DNA of 64,000 nt, taken from the NCBI GenBank assembly GCA_019359415.1, contig JAHHHH010000028.1, positions 1-64,000 of the forward strand. The letters are read 5' to 3'. Under the pieces are notes generated by a model, which was not told the origin of the DNA, did not search any database, and saw only the letters and a list, made by a program, of their open reading frames with translations. Positions 44,465 to 54,271 of this stretch are shown here, in pieces; the first letter of the stretch is position 1; every line of letters starts with the position of its first letter. Origin of the DNA: Iphinoe sp. HA4291-MV1 (GTDB lineage Bacteria; Cyanobacteriota; Cyanobacteriia; Cyanobacteriales; Nostocaceae). The position numbers and the translations under genes were made by a program.

Positions 44465-44496
44465 TATGAACCAAAGAACTCAACACTCAACTTTTA

Positions 44497-45018
44497 TCAG
44501 CGGTGTCTGCCTAACCATTTAGCTGCGGCTATGCCTAAAATAGCTGCGACAACTGGATTGCTGAGAAACTTGATGATACCCGGTTGCTCCGCCAACACCT
44601 CACGGAAGATATCGGGATGATTGTGATAGGCGAAGGAGGCGAGTTTGCTCACATCATCAGCACTCATACGATTAGGAGCGTGGGTGGAAAGACCTAGTTG
44701 TTGCTCCAGATGGCGATCGTCCAATCCTCTTTGCTTGAAGTGCTTAAAGAAGGCGCGGGCGACATCATCCCGTTCATTGGGCTTAATTTGAGCGATCGCC
44801 TTTTGCAATTCTGGCTCCATTTGGTTGGCAGGAATGTTATCGTGATTTAAAGACCGACCAAATAACTGACGGCGTTCGTCGTGTGTTGAGCGCTGGGCAA
44901 AATCATCAAAATTCTCGTACTCTGTGGTTGAATCGGCTGGAGCATTATCTAGAGATTCAGTATCTCCCTGAGCCAAATCTCTCATGACTTGACGTCTGTA
45001 TTGATCGCTGCTGCTCAC
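44497..45018 (-). CDS. Conserved cyanobacterial protein of unknown function
   Basis: A 173-residue protein. Most of it is polar and helical: QYRRQVMRDLAQGDTES, DERRQLFGRSLNHDN, ELQKAIAQIKPNERDDVARAFFKHFKQRGL, HLEQQLGLS, DVSKLASFAYHNHPDIFREVL. A hydrophobic helix (FLSNPVVAAILGIAAAKWLG) ends it, suggesting a membrane tether at the C-terminus. It is probably a stress-related accessory protein, but I do not recognise the family. Confidence 0.72.
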   Translation of the reverse strand: MSSSDQYRRQVMRDLAQGDTESLDNAPADSTTEYENFDDFAQRSTHDERRQLFGRSLNHDNIPANQMEPELQKAIAQIKPNERDDVARAFFKHFKQRGLDDRHLEQQLGLSTHAPNRMSADDVSKLASFAYHNHPDIFREVLAEQPGIIKFLSNPVVAAILGIAAAKWLGRHR

Positions 45019-45095
45019 TTTACTTATCTCCTTTTTCTCATCAAAATTTTCAGATCAACTAACTTCGCTCAAGCTTTCCATACAAATAAGTGCGA

Positions 45096-45536
45096 TTATG
45101 TGTACTGAACTTGATTGGTTTGCATATCGTACTGAGCTGTCAAAATCAGTTTTTTATCAGGCGCATACACCAAAACTTTCAAGTCTTGATTGGGAAAGTT
45201 CCGGCGAAAACCTTCTACTAGGGATTTTGCTAAGGGACGCACGTCACTGGGAGGAACTCGAGAGGATATGACAACACCTAATTTGTTGTTGTCACGCACA
45301 TAAGCGTCTGTAACTAATCCCTTCGATGTTTGCACAACCCAATTACCAAAACTTTGCCCTGTTGGAGTGTTTCCTCGCTCTAACTCTCCATAAGTAACAT
45401 TTCGACCAGTCACTGGTAAGCTCGTTGTGCGGTCAGCTTGTGTCACGTTGCTACCACCACAAGCAGTCGTCAACGTTAAGACTAAAATCAAGACACAAGC
45501 TATAATGATTTTGCGACTCTGCTGAAGCAGACTCAT
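45096..45536 (-). CDS. Small lipoprotein of unknown function
   Basis: A 146-residue protein. The signal (KIIIACVLILVLTLTTAC) ends with a lipobox Cys. The mature part is a compact domain with GNWVVQTSKGLVTDAYVRDNN, LGVVISSRVPPSDVRPLAKSLVEGFRRNFPNQDL and VLVYAPDKKLILTAQYD. ATG at 45536 has GGAGG eight bases upstream. No catalytic motif is visible. Confidence 0.8.
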   Translation of the reverse strand: MSLLQQSRKIIIACVLILVLTLTTACGGSNVTQADRTTSLPVTGRNVTYGELERGNTPTGQSFGNWVVQTSKGLVTDAYVRDNNKLGVVISSRVPPSDVRPLAKSLVEGFRRNFPNQDLKVLVYAPDKKLILTAQYDMQTNQVQYT

Positions 45537-45670
45537 ATTTATTGCCTCCAAACAATAACTTTTAAACCAGCTTGAATAGAAGATTTCTTCAAGTAAATTG
45601 AATCTATATTTATGAAGTGTTTATGCGAACATTAAGTTAGAGTCTTGTGAATCCGAAATACTGCATTAAA

Positions 45671-45696
45671 GAAGGAAGTCCACGCGGACTTCCTTC
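45671..45696. terminator. Perfect 11-bp hairpin
   Basis: GAAGGAAGTCC and GGACTTCCTTC form an 11-bp stem with loop ACGC, 110 bases downstream of the CsbD stop. It may be a terminator or mRNA-stability element in either direction. Confidence 0.5.
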
Positions 45697-45808
45697 CCGC
45701 GTTTTGACAACGCGCATTTACTTAGTTGTCAACTCTAACAACTAGGTATTTACCTTGAGAGATTGCACTCTAATTAAACACCCAAAATCATTACAGAAAA
45801 TGTTAGTT

Positions 45809-45991
45809 CTATTCAAGCGTCTTCTTAACGTTATCTTTCACATCTTCAACACCGTGACGAACTTCACTTTCACCTTGCTTTGCTTGACCTTCTACTTTAT
45901 CTTTTGGATCGCCAGTAATATTTCCTACTGCTTCTTGAATTTTTCCTTCAACGTTTTTAGCAGCAGCTTTTGCACGTTCTTCTAAGCTCAT
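45809..45991 (-). CDS. CsbD-like stress protein
   Basis: A 60-residue, highly charged small protein: ERAKAAAKNVEGKIQEAVGNITGDPKDKVEGQAKQGESEV is the CsbD domain, seen in general-stress proteins of many bacteria. The biochemical role is not known. GAGAGG precedes the ATG. It stands alone. Confidence 0.9.
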   Translation of the reverse strand: MSLEERAKAAAKNVEGKIQEAVGNITGDPKDKVEGQAKQGESEVRHGVEDVKDNVKKTLE

Positions 45992-46326
45992 TTCAACCTC
46001 TCAATATTTTATAAATTCTGTTTCAAAGTTGATGAATTACTGCTTTGAAACTATTTGTGACTACTCTCACAAGTTAGCTTAATTTTTTGACGACAGACTT
46101 CCACCTCTAGATATATTAGTTATCTATACTAAAAGAGAGAGAATCAAGCACTAATAACTACTCCCTTGCTACTATTTAATGATTCAAGAATATATAATCC
46201 CACTACACACCAATCAATTTCATCATAAGGTGTTAAGGATAAGCTTAATGCACTCTATTTGATTAATGAAAAACCCGGTTCTCTTGCGAAAGCCGGGTTA
46301 ATAAAGTTATGTGTACGATTTTTTAT
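45992..46326. other. Spacer; terminator hairpin at its right end
   Basis: No gene. At 46268-46299, on the minus strand AACCCGG and CCGGGTT form a 7-bp stem followed by TTTTC, positioned 28 bases past the stop of the following minus-strand gene. The same AACCCGG core occurs inside three MITE-like elements of this window. Confidence 0.55.
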
Positions 46327-46752
46327 CTAATCAAGAAAGCCCATCAGAGATTCAGAATCGTCAATAATATTTGACGCTATTGGGCGAGCGCCCATAACAG
46401 AGTATGTTTCAGAAATGACGAGATCACTTGAAGCTATTGGACGAGTTCCAGACAGGTTGAGAGTGTCAACTACTTTGAAGGAGTTTGCAGCAATTGGGCG
46501 GATGCCCATTATATTCATTGTCTCTACAACTTGCAAATCACTGGAGGTTACTGGACGTATTCCAGAGATAGCTAGTGTATCACGTACTTCCAGTGTACCG
46601 GGCAATTCTACTTTCGTTGGCTTATCACTATTGGTGCTCGATTTATCCAAACTCTGACCCTGATTATTTTCCACTTCCACTGTATTTTCTCCTTTAAGCT
46701 TTAGACTTTTTTGCCGAGGACTCACTTCTTTACCAGAGCTAGTTATACTCAT
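46327..46752 (-). CDS. Protein with four internal 23-residue repeats, unknown
   Basis: A 141-residue protein. Residues 1-48 are polar. From about 55 to 130, four copies of a repeat follow: EVRDTLAISGIRPVTSSDL, VVETMNIMGIRPIAANSF, VVDTLNLSGTRPIASSDL, VISETYSVMGARPIASNI. The core is V-x-(D/E)-T-x(2)-(I/V/L)-x-G-x-RPIxSS-(D/N)-x. It resembles a beta-solenoid or repeat-adhesive. I do not know any named family with it. A terminator hairpin follows. Confidence 0.7.
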   Translation of the reverse strand: MSITSSGKEVSPRQKSLKLKGENTVEVENNQGQSLDKSSTNSDKPTKVELPGTLEVRDTLAISGIRPVTSSDLQVVETMNIMGIRPIAANSFKVVDTLNLSGTRPIASSDLVISETYSVMGARPIASNIIDDSESLMGFLD

Positions 46753-47045
46753 AACCTTTCACCTCTGCATTGTTAACTTATTTTACAATAATCTGGGAAA
46801 GTTAAATTTTTCCTTAATATCTAAGTTTAACTTTATCTAAGTTTAACTTTAAAAAATCTTGTGTAGGTATAATTATCTTCAAACTCATATATTAATAATA
46901 TAGATATAAAATTATTTTGTATATTTTAATAAAAAAGTCTTGCAAGTAAGAGTTAATTGTGATAATAGCAAGACATTTGCAACTATGCAGCATACACAGT
47001 TATTGCATTCGCTACCATGAAGTAAGGTATTTCCAGTGAAATTGT
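46753..47045. other. AT-rich spacer upstream of uvrB
   Basis: Nothing recognised apart from the expected divergent promoters. Two short direct copies of TATCTAAGTTTAACTTTA lie at about 46819-46850. Confidence 0.45.
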
Positions 47046-49046
47046 ATGACGCAATTTAATCTTCAAGCTCCCTTTAAACCAACAGGTGATCAGCCACAAG
47101 CGATCGCCCAACTCCTCACTAGTGTCAATGCAGACAACAGGTATCAAACTTTACTGGGAGCGACGGGAACAGGAAAAACTTTTACCATAGCATCAGTGAT
47201 TGAAAAAGTCGGGAGACCGACTCTGGTTCTTGCTCATAACAAAACTCTCGCCGCACAGTTGTGTAACGAGTTGCGAGAATTCTTTCCTCACAACGCAGTT
47301 GAGTATTTCGTCAGCTATTACGATTACTATCAGCCAGAAGCATATATTCCAGTCACCGATACATATATAGAAAAAACGGCTTCGATTAACGATGAAATTG
47401 ATATGTTGCGACACTCAGCGACGCGATCGCTCTTTGAACGCCGCGATGTTGTCGTTGTTGCATCTATTAGTTGCATCTACGGTTTGGGAATTCCCTCAGA
47501 ATACCTCAAAGCTGCTATTCCCTTTCAAGTAGGATTGGAAGTGAACCAACGGGAAATACTGAAAGATTTAGTATCAGTTCAATATAGCCGTAACGATGTA
47601 GAATTGGGTCGTGGACGTTTTCGCGTCCGGGGTGACGTGTTGGAAATTGGTCCAGCGTATGAAGACCGAATTATTCGTGTGGAGTTCTTTGGCGATGAAA
47701 TTGATGCTATTCGCTATGTTGACCCCGTAACAGGTGAAATCATCAAGAGTGTGGAAGCGGTGAATGTTTACCCTGCGCGTCACTTCGTTACTCCAGAAGA
47801 TAGGTTAGAGGAGGCTTGCGATGCTATAGCAGGAGAACTTAAAGAGCGAAAAGCACAATTAGAGGAAGCAGGGAAGTTACTGGAAGCGCAACGTATAGAC
47901 CAACGGACGCGTTATGATTTGGAAATGTTGCATGAGGTGGGTTATTGCAACGGCGTGGAAAACTATTCCCGTCACCTCGCAGGACGCCAAGCTGGTGAAC
48001 CACCTGAATGTTTGATTGATTATTTCCCCAAAGATTGGCTGTTGGTCATAGATGAATCTCACGTCACCGTACCACAAATACGCGGAATGTATAACGGCGA
48101 CCAAGCACGAAAAAAAGTGTTAATTGAGCATGGATTTCGTCTACCCAGTGCAGCTGATAACCGTCCATTGAAAGCAGAGGAATTTTGGACAAAGGTCAAT
48201 CAATGTATTTTTGTTTCCGCCACCCCAGGAAATTGGGAACTAGAAGTTTCTGAAGGTCATATAGCAGAACAAATCATTAGACCCACTGGAGTGATTGACC
48301 CAGAAATCATTGTCCGTCCTACAGAAGGGCAAATTGATGATTTGTTGGGCGAAATCAAAGACAGAATTGACCGTCAAGAACGAGTGCTGATTACAACACT
48401 GACTAAGCGCATGGCAGAAGATTTAACTGAGTATCTGCAAGATAACGGTATTCGGGTGAGGTATTTGCATTCCGAAATTAATTCGATTGAGCGAATCGAG
48501 ATTTTGCAGGATTTGCGCGATGGTAACTTTGATGTGTTGGTTGGCGTGAACTTGCTGCGGGAAGGTTTAGATTTACCGGAGGTTTCTCTGGTAGCAATTT
48601 TGGATGCTGATAAAGAAGGGTTTTTGCGTGCAGAACGTTCTCTGATTCAAACGATTGGGAGAGCGGCGCGTCATGTGCGAGGACAAGCGATTATGTACGC
48701 TGATAACCTAACAGATAGCATGATAAAAGCCATCTCAGAAACTGAGAGGCGTCGCACTATTCAAATGGCTTACAACCAAGAGCACGGGATTACACCACAA
48801 CCGATTGTGAAGAAAAAATCGAGTAATGCGATTTTGTCTTTCTTAGAAGTGTCGCGGCGATTAAATGTAACTGAGTTAGACGCTGTTGAGCAACATATAG
48901 ATGAATTTCCTTTAGAAGAGATTCCCGGATTGATTACCCAACTAGAAGCGCAGATGAAGGAAGCAGCGAAAAAACTAGAGTTTGAAGAGGCGGCGAAGTT
49001 GCGCGATCGCATTAAGCAGCTGCGGGATAAATTAGTAGGACGATAA
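47046..49046 (+). CDS. uvrB: UvrABC excinuclease subunit B
   Basis: A DNA-damage-verifying helicase-like protein. The 666-residue protein shows [14 protein letters not shown] (Walker A), the beta-hairpin region [47 protein letters not shown], and the helicase motifs [49 protein letters not shown] and [10 protein letters not shown]. The C-terminal UVR domain is [38 protein letters not shown], which binds UvrC. It is single and complete. Confidence 0.97.
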   Translation: MTQFNLQAPFKPTGDQPQAIAQLLTSVNADNRYQTLLGATGTGKTFTIASVIEKVGRPTLVLAHNKTLAAQLCNELREFFPHNAVEYFVSYYDYYQPEAYIPVTDTYIEKTASINDEIDMLRHSATRSLFERRDVVVVASISCIYGLGIPSEYLKAAIPFQVGLEVNQREILKDLVSVQYSRNDVELGRGRFRVRGDVLEIGPAYEDRIIRVEFFGDEIDAIRYVDPVTGEIIKSVEAVNVYPARHFVTPEDRLEEACDAIAGELKERKAQLEEAGKLLEAQRIDQRTRYDLEMLHEVGYCNGVENYSRHLAGRQAGEPPECLIDYFPKDWLLVIDESHVTVPQIRGMYNGDQARKKVLIEHGFRLPSAADNRPLKAEEFWTKVNQCIFVSATPGNWELEVSEGHIAEQIIRPTGVIDPEIIVRPTEGQIDDLLGEIKDRIDRQERVLITTLTKRMAEDLTEYLQDNGIRVRYLHSEINSIERIEILQDLRDGNFDVLVGVNLLREGLDLPEVSLVAILDADKEGFLRAERSLIQTIGRAARHVRGQAIMYADNLTDSMIKAISETERRRTIQMAYNQEHGITPQPIVKKKSSNAILSFLEVSRRLNVTELDAVEQHIDEFPLEEIPGLITQLEAQMKEAAKKLEFEEAAKLRDRIKQLRDKLVGR

Positions 49047-49084
49047 CAATTCACGCATTCACGCATTCACGCATTTGCTCATTG

Positions 49085-49582
49085 TCACCATCCCCAACTA
49101 CCAGGATCACCTTTGAAAGGTCCAACAATATCGCTGGTTATCCAACCCCCGTAGAAATTGCCTGGTTGCGGCTGCACTTTTTCTCCATTAACATAACAAG
49201 CATCCATAACATGGGCATAAAAAGCAACATAGTCTTTCATTGATGCAAAAGCGGGTGTAGGATTGGGATAGAACCATGCAGCATTCTGGACTTCTTGATC
49301 ACCGACACGGATTGTGTAGTAACCAGCGCGTCCCTTCCACTCACAAAAGCTAGATTGCGGTGTAAGCAAGAGGTATTCCATTTTGATATCTTCAGGCGGG
49401 ATATAGTAACTAGGTGGGTGGCTGGTTTCTAAAACGCGCTTGGCACGGTGAGTATCTACAATAGTGACACCGTTGAAGACAATTTCGATATGTTTGTTGG
49501 TATCCTCAAGGCGAGGCGGACGGGGATAGTCCCACACTGATTCTTGTCCGGGACTAAGTTCAATGCGTTGAGGTCTAAACAT
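49085..49582 (-). CDS. DUF427 domain protein
   Basis: A 165-residue member of DUF427, a small beta-rich fold of unknown role. Its signature includes VWDYPRPPRLED, IEIVFNGVTIVDTHRAKRVLETSHPPSYYIPPED, SSFCEWKGRAGYYTI, AAWFYPNPTPAFASMKDYVAFYAHVMDACYVNGEKV and GNFYGGWITSDIVGPFKG. ATG at 49582 matches the family's start (RPQRIELSPGQESVWDYP); a GTG at 49627 overlaps the moaB stop by four bases, so longer starts are possible. Confidence 0.9.
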   Translation of the reverse strand: MFRPQRIELSPGQESVWDYPRPPRLEDTNKHIEIVFNGVTIVDTHRAKRVLETSHPPSYYIPPEDIKMEYLLLTPQSSFCEWKGRAGYYTIRVGDQEVQNAAWFYPNPTPAFASMKDYVAFYAHVMDACYVNGEKVQPQPGNFYGGWITSDIVGPFKGDPGSWGW

Positions 49583-49623
49583 TTTGGTTTTGATGAAGAA
49601 CGACATTAGAACGCAACTTGGTA

Positions 49624-50127
49624 TCACTTACGCAATTGTTCAATCAAGTGAACGAGTTCTGGTAAAATGAGTTTTTCCATTGCCAGTCGCACTGCGTTGC
49701 TGGAACCTGGAAGGGAAAAGATGAGTTTCTGCTGATAAACACCAGCAACAGTGCGAGATGCCATAGCTCGCGAACCGATTTCTTGATAACTTAAAAAGCG
49801 AAACAACTCACCAAACCCAGGCAACGTTTTTTCCAACAACTTTTCAATAGCATCATATGTGGTGTCTCTCGGTGCAATACCTGTACCACCATTGAAAATC
49901 ACGACATCCAGACTTGGGTGCTGACCTAGTCGTTCCATTTGCTCTTGAATCTGGACAGGTTCATCCTTGACAATCGTGTATGCTTCTACTATATGATTGG
50001 CATTGCGGAGTAATTCTTGAATAAGCTGACCACTTTTGTCTGTCTGTTTTGAACGTGTATCACTGACGGTTACGACAGCGCAAGTTACTGTTATGCCTGG
50101 GGAGTCTGGGTGAGGGATGTGCGTCAT
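49624..50127 (-). CDS. moaB: MoaB/MogA family molybdenum-cofactor protein
   Basis: A 167-residue protein of the MoaB/Mog family that adenylates molybdopterin. Motifs: [29 protein letters not shown] (the MPT-binding loop), [27 protein letters not shown] and [26 protein letters not shown]. Two-domain MoeA fusion is absent. It precedes the DUF427 gene on the same strand. Confidence 0.93.
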   Translation of the reverse strand: MTHIPHPDSPGITVTCAVVTVSDTRSKQTDKSGQLIQELLRNANHIVEAYTIVKDEPVQIQEQMERLGQHPSLDVVIFNGGTGIAPRDTTYDAIEKLLEKTLPGFGELFRFLSYQEIGSRAMASRTVAGVYQQKLIFSLPGSSNAVRLAMEKLILPELVHLIEQLRK

Positions 50128-50149
50128 AAATAACTATAGACTTTTTGCT

Positions 50150-50244
50150 ATTAGTCATTTGTCTATTTTGTTGTGTTAGTAGTTAGTGGTTAGTTTTCAG
50201 TTTTCTAACTAACCACTAACTACTAACTCATGACTCATGACAGA
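50150..50244. repeat. Degenerate heptamer STRR tract
   Basis: TTAGTAG, TTAGTGG, TAACTAC, TAACTCA-type units between moaB and psb28. Confidence 0.6.
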
Positions 50245-50580
50245 TCAAGATTTACTGAATTCCAGACCTTTTTCTTCAGCATACCTCTGCATAAACCGCA
50301 TAAAGCGCTCCCACTCATCTTTGGATTTCATGAGATAAACGGCTTCTAATTCTTCTGGCTTACCGTTGATGAATTTACCCTTGACTTCACGGGTGACAAT
50401 TTCTCCTTCTTCATCAATCATGTACATCCCAGTGATTTCTTCAGTGTAGCCGCTATCCAACGCTTTGGGATTTTGGAAGACAAACGTCGCTGTTGCACTG
50501 TCACCAGTGCGCGATCGCGTCAGGCGCACATCTGGAGTCACTTCTTCGTTTATACCTCTGGAAAACTGAATTTGAGCCAT
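50245..50580 (-). CDS. psb28: Photosystem II assembly protein Psb28
   Basis: A 111-residue soluble assembly factor that binds CP47 assembly intermediates on the cytosolic side. The Psb28 signature is complete: [21 protein letters not shown] at the start, [40 protein letters not shown] and [17 protein letters not shown]. One gene is present here. Confidence 0.97.
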   Translation of the reverse strand: MAQIQFSRGINEEVTPDVRLTRSRTGDSATATFVFQNPKALDSGYTEEITGMYMIDEEGEIVTREVKGKFINGKPEELEAVYLMKSKDEWERFMRFMQRYAEEKGLEFSKS

Positions 50581-50684
50581 GATGAGTGAATTTAAAGTTT
50601 TGTTATCATTAGTTTAATATTCTCTCATCATTTAGTACATAGCAGTCTAGCTGCTATTGATGTTTTCATTGACCGTATAAACCC

Positions 50685-51137
50685 TTATATTGCTTCTCGC
50701 TCTAGTAACAAAGTAACAGGACCATCATTCTCAATCGAGACTTGCATCATCGCCCCAAATTCACCTGTTTCTACCCGCAAACCGCTTTCGCGCAACTTGT
50801 CAACAAAGCGGTTATATAAATCTTCCGCTACTTTGGGAGCGGCTGAACGGTCAAAGGAGGGACGACGACCTTTGCGACAGTCACCGTAAAGTGTAAACTG
50901 ACTGACAACTAATAACTCACCGCCTATCTCTTGTACAGATTTTTGCCAACGCTCATCCCCTTCTCCTTCTGGAAACAGCCGTAATTCCAAACACTTACGC
51001 ACCATCCAGTCAAGTTCAGCATCAGTGTCAGAATCGGCAATGCCTACGAGTAAGTTTAATCCTCGTCCAATTTTGCCGATGATTTCACCATTCACAGTCA
51101 CTTGAGATGATTTCACTCGTTGAATAACGACACGCAT
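50685..51137 (-). CDS. dtd: D-aminoacyl-tRNA deacylase
   Basis: Removes D-amino acids wrongly attached to tRNA. The 150-residue DTD1-type protein has [18 protein letters not shown], the catalytic [17 protein letters not shown] motif, and the cross-subunit Gly-cisPro motif [10 protein letters not shown] at the C-terminus. It is complete and alone. Confidence 0.97.
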   Translation of the reverse strand: MRVVIQRVKSSQVTVNGEIIGKIGRGLNLLVGIADSDTDAELDWMVRKCLELRLFPEGEGDERWQKSVQEIGGELLVVSQFTLYGDCRKGRRPSFDRSAAPKVAEDLYNRFVDKLRESGLRVETGEFGAMMQVSIENDGPVTLLLEREAI

Positions 51138-51225
51138 GATAATAAGTTGATCAAAGAAATGCTTGTTTTTGCTAATATTTGAGTTGTGGAACGCTGTCTA
51201 CACCGAAGGTAAGGGCAAAGGCTAG

Positions 51226-51260
51226 CTCATTGGTGTCAACAATCACGTTCAAACCTTTAT
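51226..51260. repeat. Solo end of the 62231-type MITE
   Basis: CTCATTGGTGTCAACAATCACGTTCAAACC... matches the left end of the 170-bp element at 62231-62265 in about 32 of 35 bases, but no matching right end is near. It is a decayed or solo copy in the gap between dtd and the ClC gene. Confidence 0.6.
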
Positions 51261-51389
51261 CCCAAAATGCTTGAACTTGAAATGTGATTTGTGTCATTAT
51301 CAAGCGCACTTGCGCGAATTCACAACGTAGTTCTAGTTTAGAACAAACGCCTTTTCAACATGGAGTATTTGTGCTGCAAAGAGGAGGAT

Positions 51390-54149
51390 TTAACCTGAAA
51401 TCGCTCCCCTCACCAAAATCACTGTACTATTTACACCAGAAGCGATCGCTTCTGGAATATTACCTGTAATTGCCTGTTGCAGCATCCCCTCACGCGAAGC
51501 ACCCAGAATCACCACATCGTATTGTTCTTTTTTCACCAAGTTAATCACACCTTCTGTAACTGAGTCAGATTTCACTGGGGCTGCGAAGACAGTACTGCTC
51601 AATTTGCGACGACGAATCAATTGGCGAATGGCTTCTTCCAAGACTGTCATATCTGGCTCTATTTCTGATGGCTTGAATACCCTAGTTAGACGAACTTTTG
51701 GATTATTTCCCAATGTGACTAAAGCTGGTAACAATTTTATCGCTACCCACGCATTGGGACCACCAGCCATGGGAACAAGCCAACGGTTGAATTGGGGAGT
51801 GATAGCTGATTTGGTGATATCTGATTTGGTAACAGATATTGTGGACGATGTATCCGTTACATCCGTGAACTCATCCGTTGCACCTAACTTCACCAGCACA
51901 ACATCGCAGGTGGCTTGACGGATTATTGTATCTACAACATTGCCAAAAATGCGACCTGGAGTGGAAGTGCTACCCTTCCACCCCATCAAAAGCAGGTCAA
52001 TGTGTCGTTCTTTAATTGTCTCTAACATCGCTTGCGCCACATCATGAGCAACTCGGATTTGCGTATGTACGGGAATTTTCCGCTTTTTGCCCAAAGCCTC
52101 TGCCAGCCGGAGCAAGCGACGACTTTTTGTTGTTCTGACTGGGGTTTCTGCCGGGGAACTGTGGCGAGAGATGAGCATCACTTGTATGCACTCTATTTCA
52201 TAATGGCGATCGCGAGCAATGGCAGCTGCCATCTCTAGAAGTGTCGTCGCTGTCTCAGGATTAGCTATAGGTACTAGCAATCTTCCTCTACCAGTACTGG
52301 GAGAACGCGTTTGATAAACGACATAAGAAGGTTCTGAACGCGGTCCAGATTGCCTGTTTTCACAGTTGATATGGTCTGCTTCTGCCCGAATAATATCTGC
52401 ACGGGTAATGATCCCAATCAGTCTACGCCCCTCCACGACTGGCAAGCGACTGATTTGATAGCGGTCTAACAAATACAGTACATCGCTCAGGTTATGAATG
52501 GGAGTGACCGTTAAAGGATTGCTCGTCATAATTTCCCTAAGAGTGGCGTCTTTTGGGAGGTTGCGACTCTCCTTCTCCTCTCGGAGAGGCTGCGCCAACG
52601 GAGACGCTGAGTCCTCCGGACACGCGCAAGGGACGCGAACACGTATTTTGAGTAAATCACTTTGTGTTACAATTCCTACTAGGTTGCCATCTTCTACTAT
52701 CGGAAAACCCCGATGGTGAGAACGCGAGAAAGTTTCTACAACTTCATCTAGAGACATTTCTGCCTCTAGAGTTTCTATCCGTCTTTGCATCACATCTCTT
52801 GCTGTTAACTTTGTCAACAGTCCTTCAATTGGAGCTTGTTTTTGGATAGTGATGCCACTTAAGTGTAAAAGTTTGTCATACAGCGACCCAGGCATTATCT
52901 TGTCTGCAACTAAGTAGGATGTCACAGAGCCAATCATCAAAGGTAGCACCAGATTGAAATCTGTGGTCATCTCAAACACAATCACAATTGCCGTAAATGG
53001 CACTTTAGAGACGGCGGAGAAAAACGCTCCCATTCCTACCAGTGCATAGGTTGTGGGGTTACCCTCTCCCAATAGATAGTCTTGACCTACACCAATGATG
53101 TATCCTAAACAAGAACCTAAGATGAGACTGGGAGCAAATAATCCTCCTGGCGCTCCTGAACCAAATGCAACCAAGGTCAGAATAAACTGAGCGACAAAGG
53201 CGATCGCTGCTACCAAAACAGGCACTTCACCAGTAATAACAAACTCCCGTAACCCACTATTATCGCGAAAAGAAGATGGTAGCACAGCAATCACGACACC
53301 GGACAGAAACCCAGCTAACGCCACTCGCAACGGCAAGCTGATGTGTAAGTTACGGTAAAATCCAAGACTTGCAATCAGTCCTCGATTGAATAAAGCAGCC
53401 AGTAACCCCGCCAGAACTCCTAAAATCAAGTAAAAGGGAATTTCTAGGATTGAAAAGGTGCTCGCGTAACGAGTTGCTTCCAAGTCAAGTTGCAGACTAC
53501 GACCCCCCAACAGCCGCGAGACAACACCACCAATGAACGAGGCGATAATGGCAGTTCCTAAGGTTAATCCCGATAAATCCTGAAGTAATTCCTCAACAAC
53601 AAATATCATACCCGCGATGGGGGCATTGAAAGCTGCTGACAACCCCGCACCTGCACCAGCTGCTATCATCTGTCGTCGATGATCTGGGGAAGTAGGAACC
53701 CAACGACTCATCCCAGCTGCCAAAGCAGCCCCAACATGGACAGTGGGACCTTGCCGTCCTAAAGTTAAACCTGAACCTAGGGCGATAATGGAACTAAATA
53801 ACTTGACAACCGCCACACGCCATGATAGTCTAACAGGCACATTAGCAAGAGAAGCCTTGACTTGTGGAATTCCACCACCAACTGCCTCAGGTGCCAACCT
53901 CTCCACAAGTAAGCCAGCCAAAAATCCAAAGCAAAGACCAACGACTGGTAGGACAAGCCATCCAGGGAAGAGGTAGGAAGAATGAACTCGCCATGCTCCT
54001 AACCATCCCGAGCCAAATTTGAAGAAGACAGCGCATAAAGCAGCGACAACCCCGATAACTGACGCTTCTGCGATCGCTAAACCTTTTCTAGGCTGCCACA
54101 AAGAGCGAAAGCTCTGAGTAAAAACCAAAAATAATTTATCTGCGTGCAT
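51390..54149 (-). CDS. ClC chloride channel/transporter with CBS and universal-stress domains
   Basis: A 919-residue membrane protein. The ClC core is about residues 20-440: GGGIPQVKAS (91-), LTLGRQGPTVHVGAALA (129-), FNAPIAGMIFVVEELL and GAPGGLFAPSLILG. The gating Glu of GREGP is Gln133 here and the first selectivity motif is GGGIP rather than GSGIP. CBS domains (about 453-505 and 540-590) follow, then two universal-stress (UspA) domains (about 615-740 and 765-915), as in other cyanobacterial ClC proteins. A repeat-derived insertion near residues 510-530 (ACPEDSASPLAQPLREEKES) lies between the CBS domains. The CBS and Usp parts probably regulate the channel by nucleotide binding. Confidence 0.92.
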   Translation of the reverse strand: MHADKLFLVFTQSFRSLWQPRKGLAIAEASVIGVVAALCAVFFKFGSGWLGAWRVHSSYLFPGWLVLPVVGLCFGFLAGLLVERLAPEAVGGGIPQVKASLANVPVRLSWRVAVVKLFSSIIALGSGLTLGRQGPTVHVGAALAAGMSRWVPTSPDHRRQMIAAGAGAGLSAAFNAPIAGMIFVVEELLQDLSGLTLGTAIIASFIGGVVSRLLGGRSLQLDLEATRYASTFSILEIPFYLILGVLAGLLAALFNRGLIASLGFYRNLHISLPLRVALAGFLSGVVIAVLPSSFRDNSGLREFVITGEVPVLVAAIAFVAQFILTLVAFGSGAPGGLFAPSLILGSCLGYIIGVGQDYLLGEGNPTTYALVGMGAFFSAVSKVPFTAIVIVFEMTTDFNLVLPLMIGSVTSYLVADKIMPGSLYDKLLHLSGITIQKQAPIEGLLTKLTARDVMQRRIETLEAEMSLDEVVETFSRSHHRGFPIVEDGNLVGIVTQSDLLKIRVRVPCACPEDSASPLAQPLREEKESRNLPKDATLREIMTSNPLTVTPIHNLSDVLYLLDRYQISRLPVVEGRRLIGIITRADIIRAEADHINCENRQSGPRSEPSYVVYQTRSPSTGRGRLLVPIANPETATTLLEMAAAIARDRHYEIECIQVMLISRHSSPAETPVRTTKSRRLLRLAEALGKKRKIPVHTQIRVAHDVAQAMLETIKERHIDLLLMGWKGSTSTPGRIFGNVVDTIIRQATCDVVLVKLGATDEFTDVTDTSSTISVTKSDITKSAITPQFNRWLVPMAGGPNAWVAIKLLPALVTLGNNPKVRLTRVFKPSEIEPDMTVLEEAIRQLIRRRKLSSTVFAAPVKSDSVTEGVINLVKKEQYDVVILGASREGMLQQAITGNIPEAIASGVNSTVILVRGAISG
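52562..52640. repeat. Dispersed repeat inside the ClC gene
   Basis: CTCCTCTCGGAGAGG and CTCCGGACACGCGCAAGGGACGCG patches match repeat fragments near 31300 and 55690. They are translated in frame as a poorly conserved insert between the CBS domains. Confidence 0.55.
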
Positions 54150-54186
54150 CTGCGTCCATCTGCGGTTCCAAATACTCTTAAATCAG

Positions 54187-54248
54187 TGAACAGGGAACAG
54201 GGAACAGTTATCTAGCATTACCCATTGCCCATTGCCCATTGCCCATTG
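54187..54248. repeat. Heptamer STRR tract
   Basis: GAACAGG units then three CCCATTG units between the ClC gene and the pmbA-type gene. Confidence 0.8.
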
Positions 54249-54271
54249 ATATATCAAGTTTACGACTTGAA

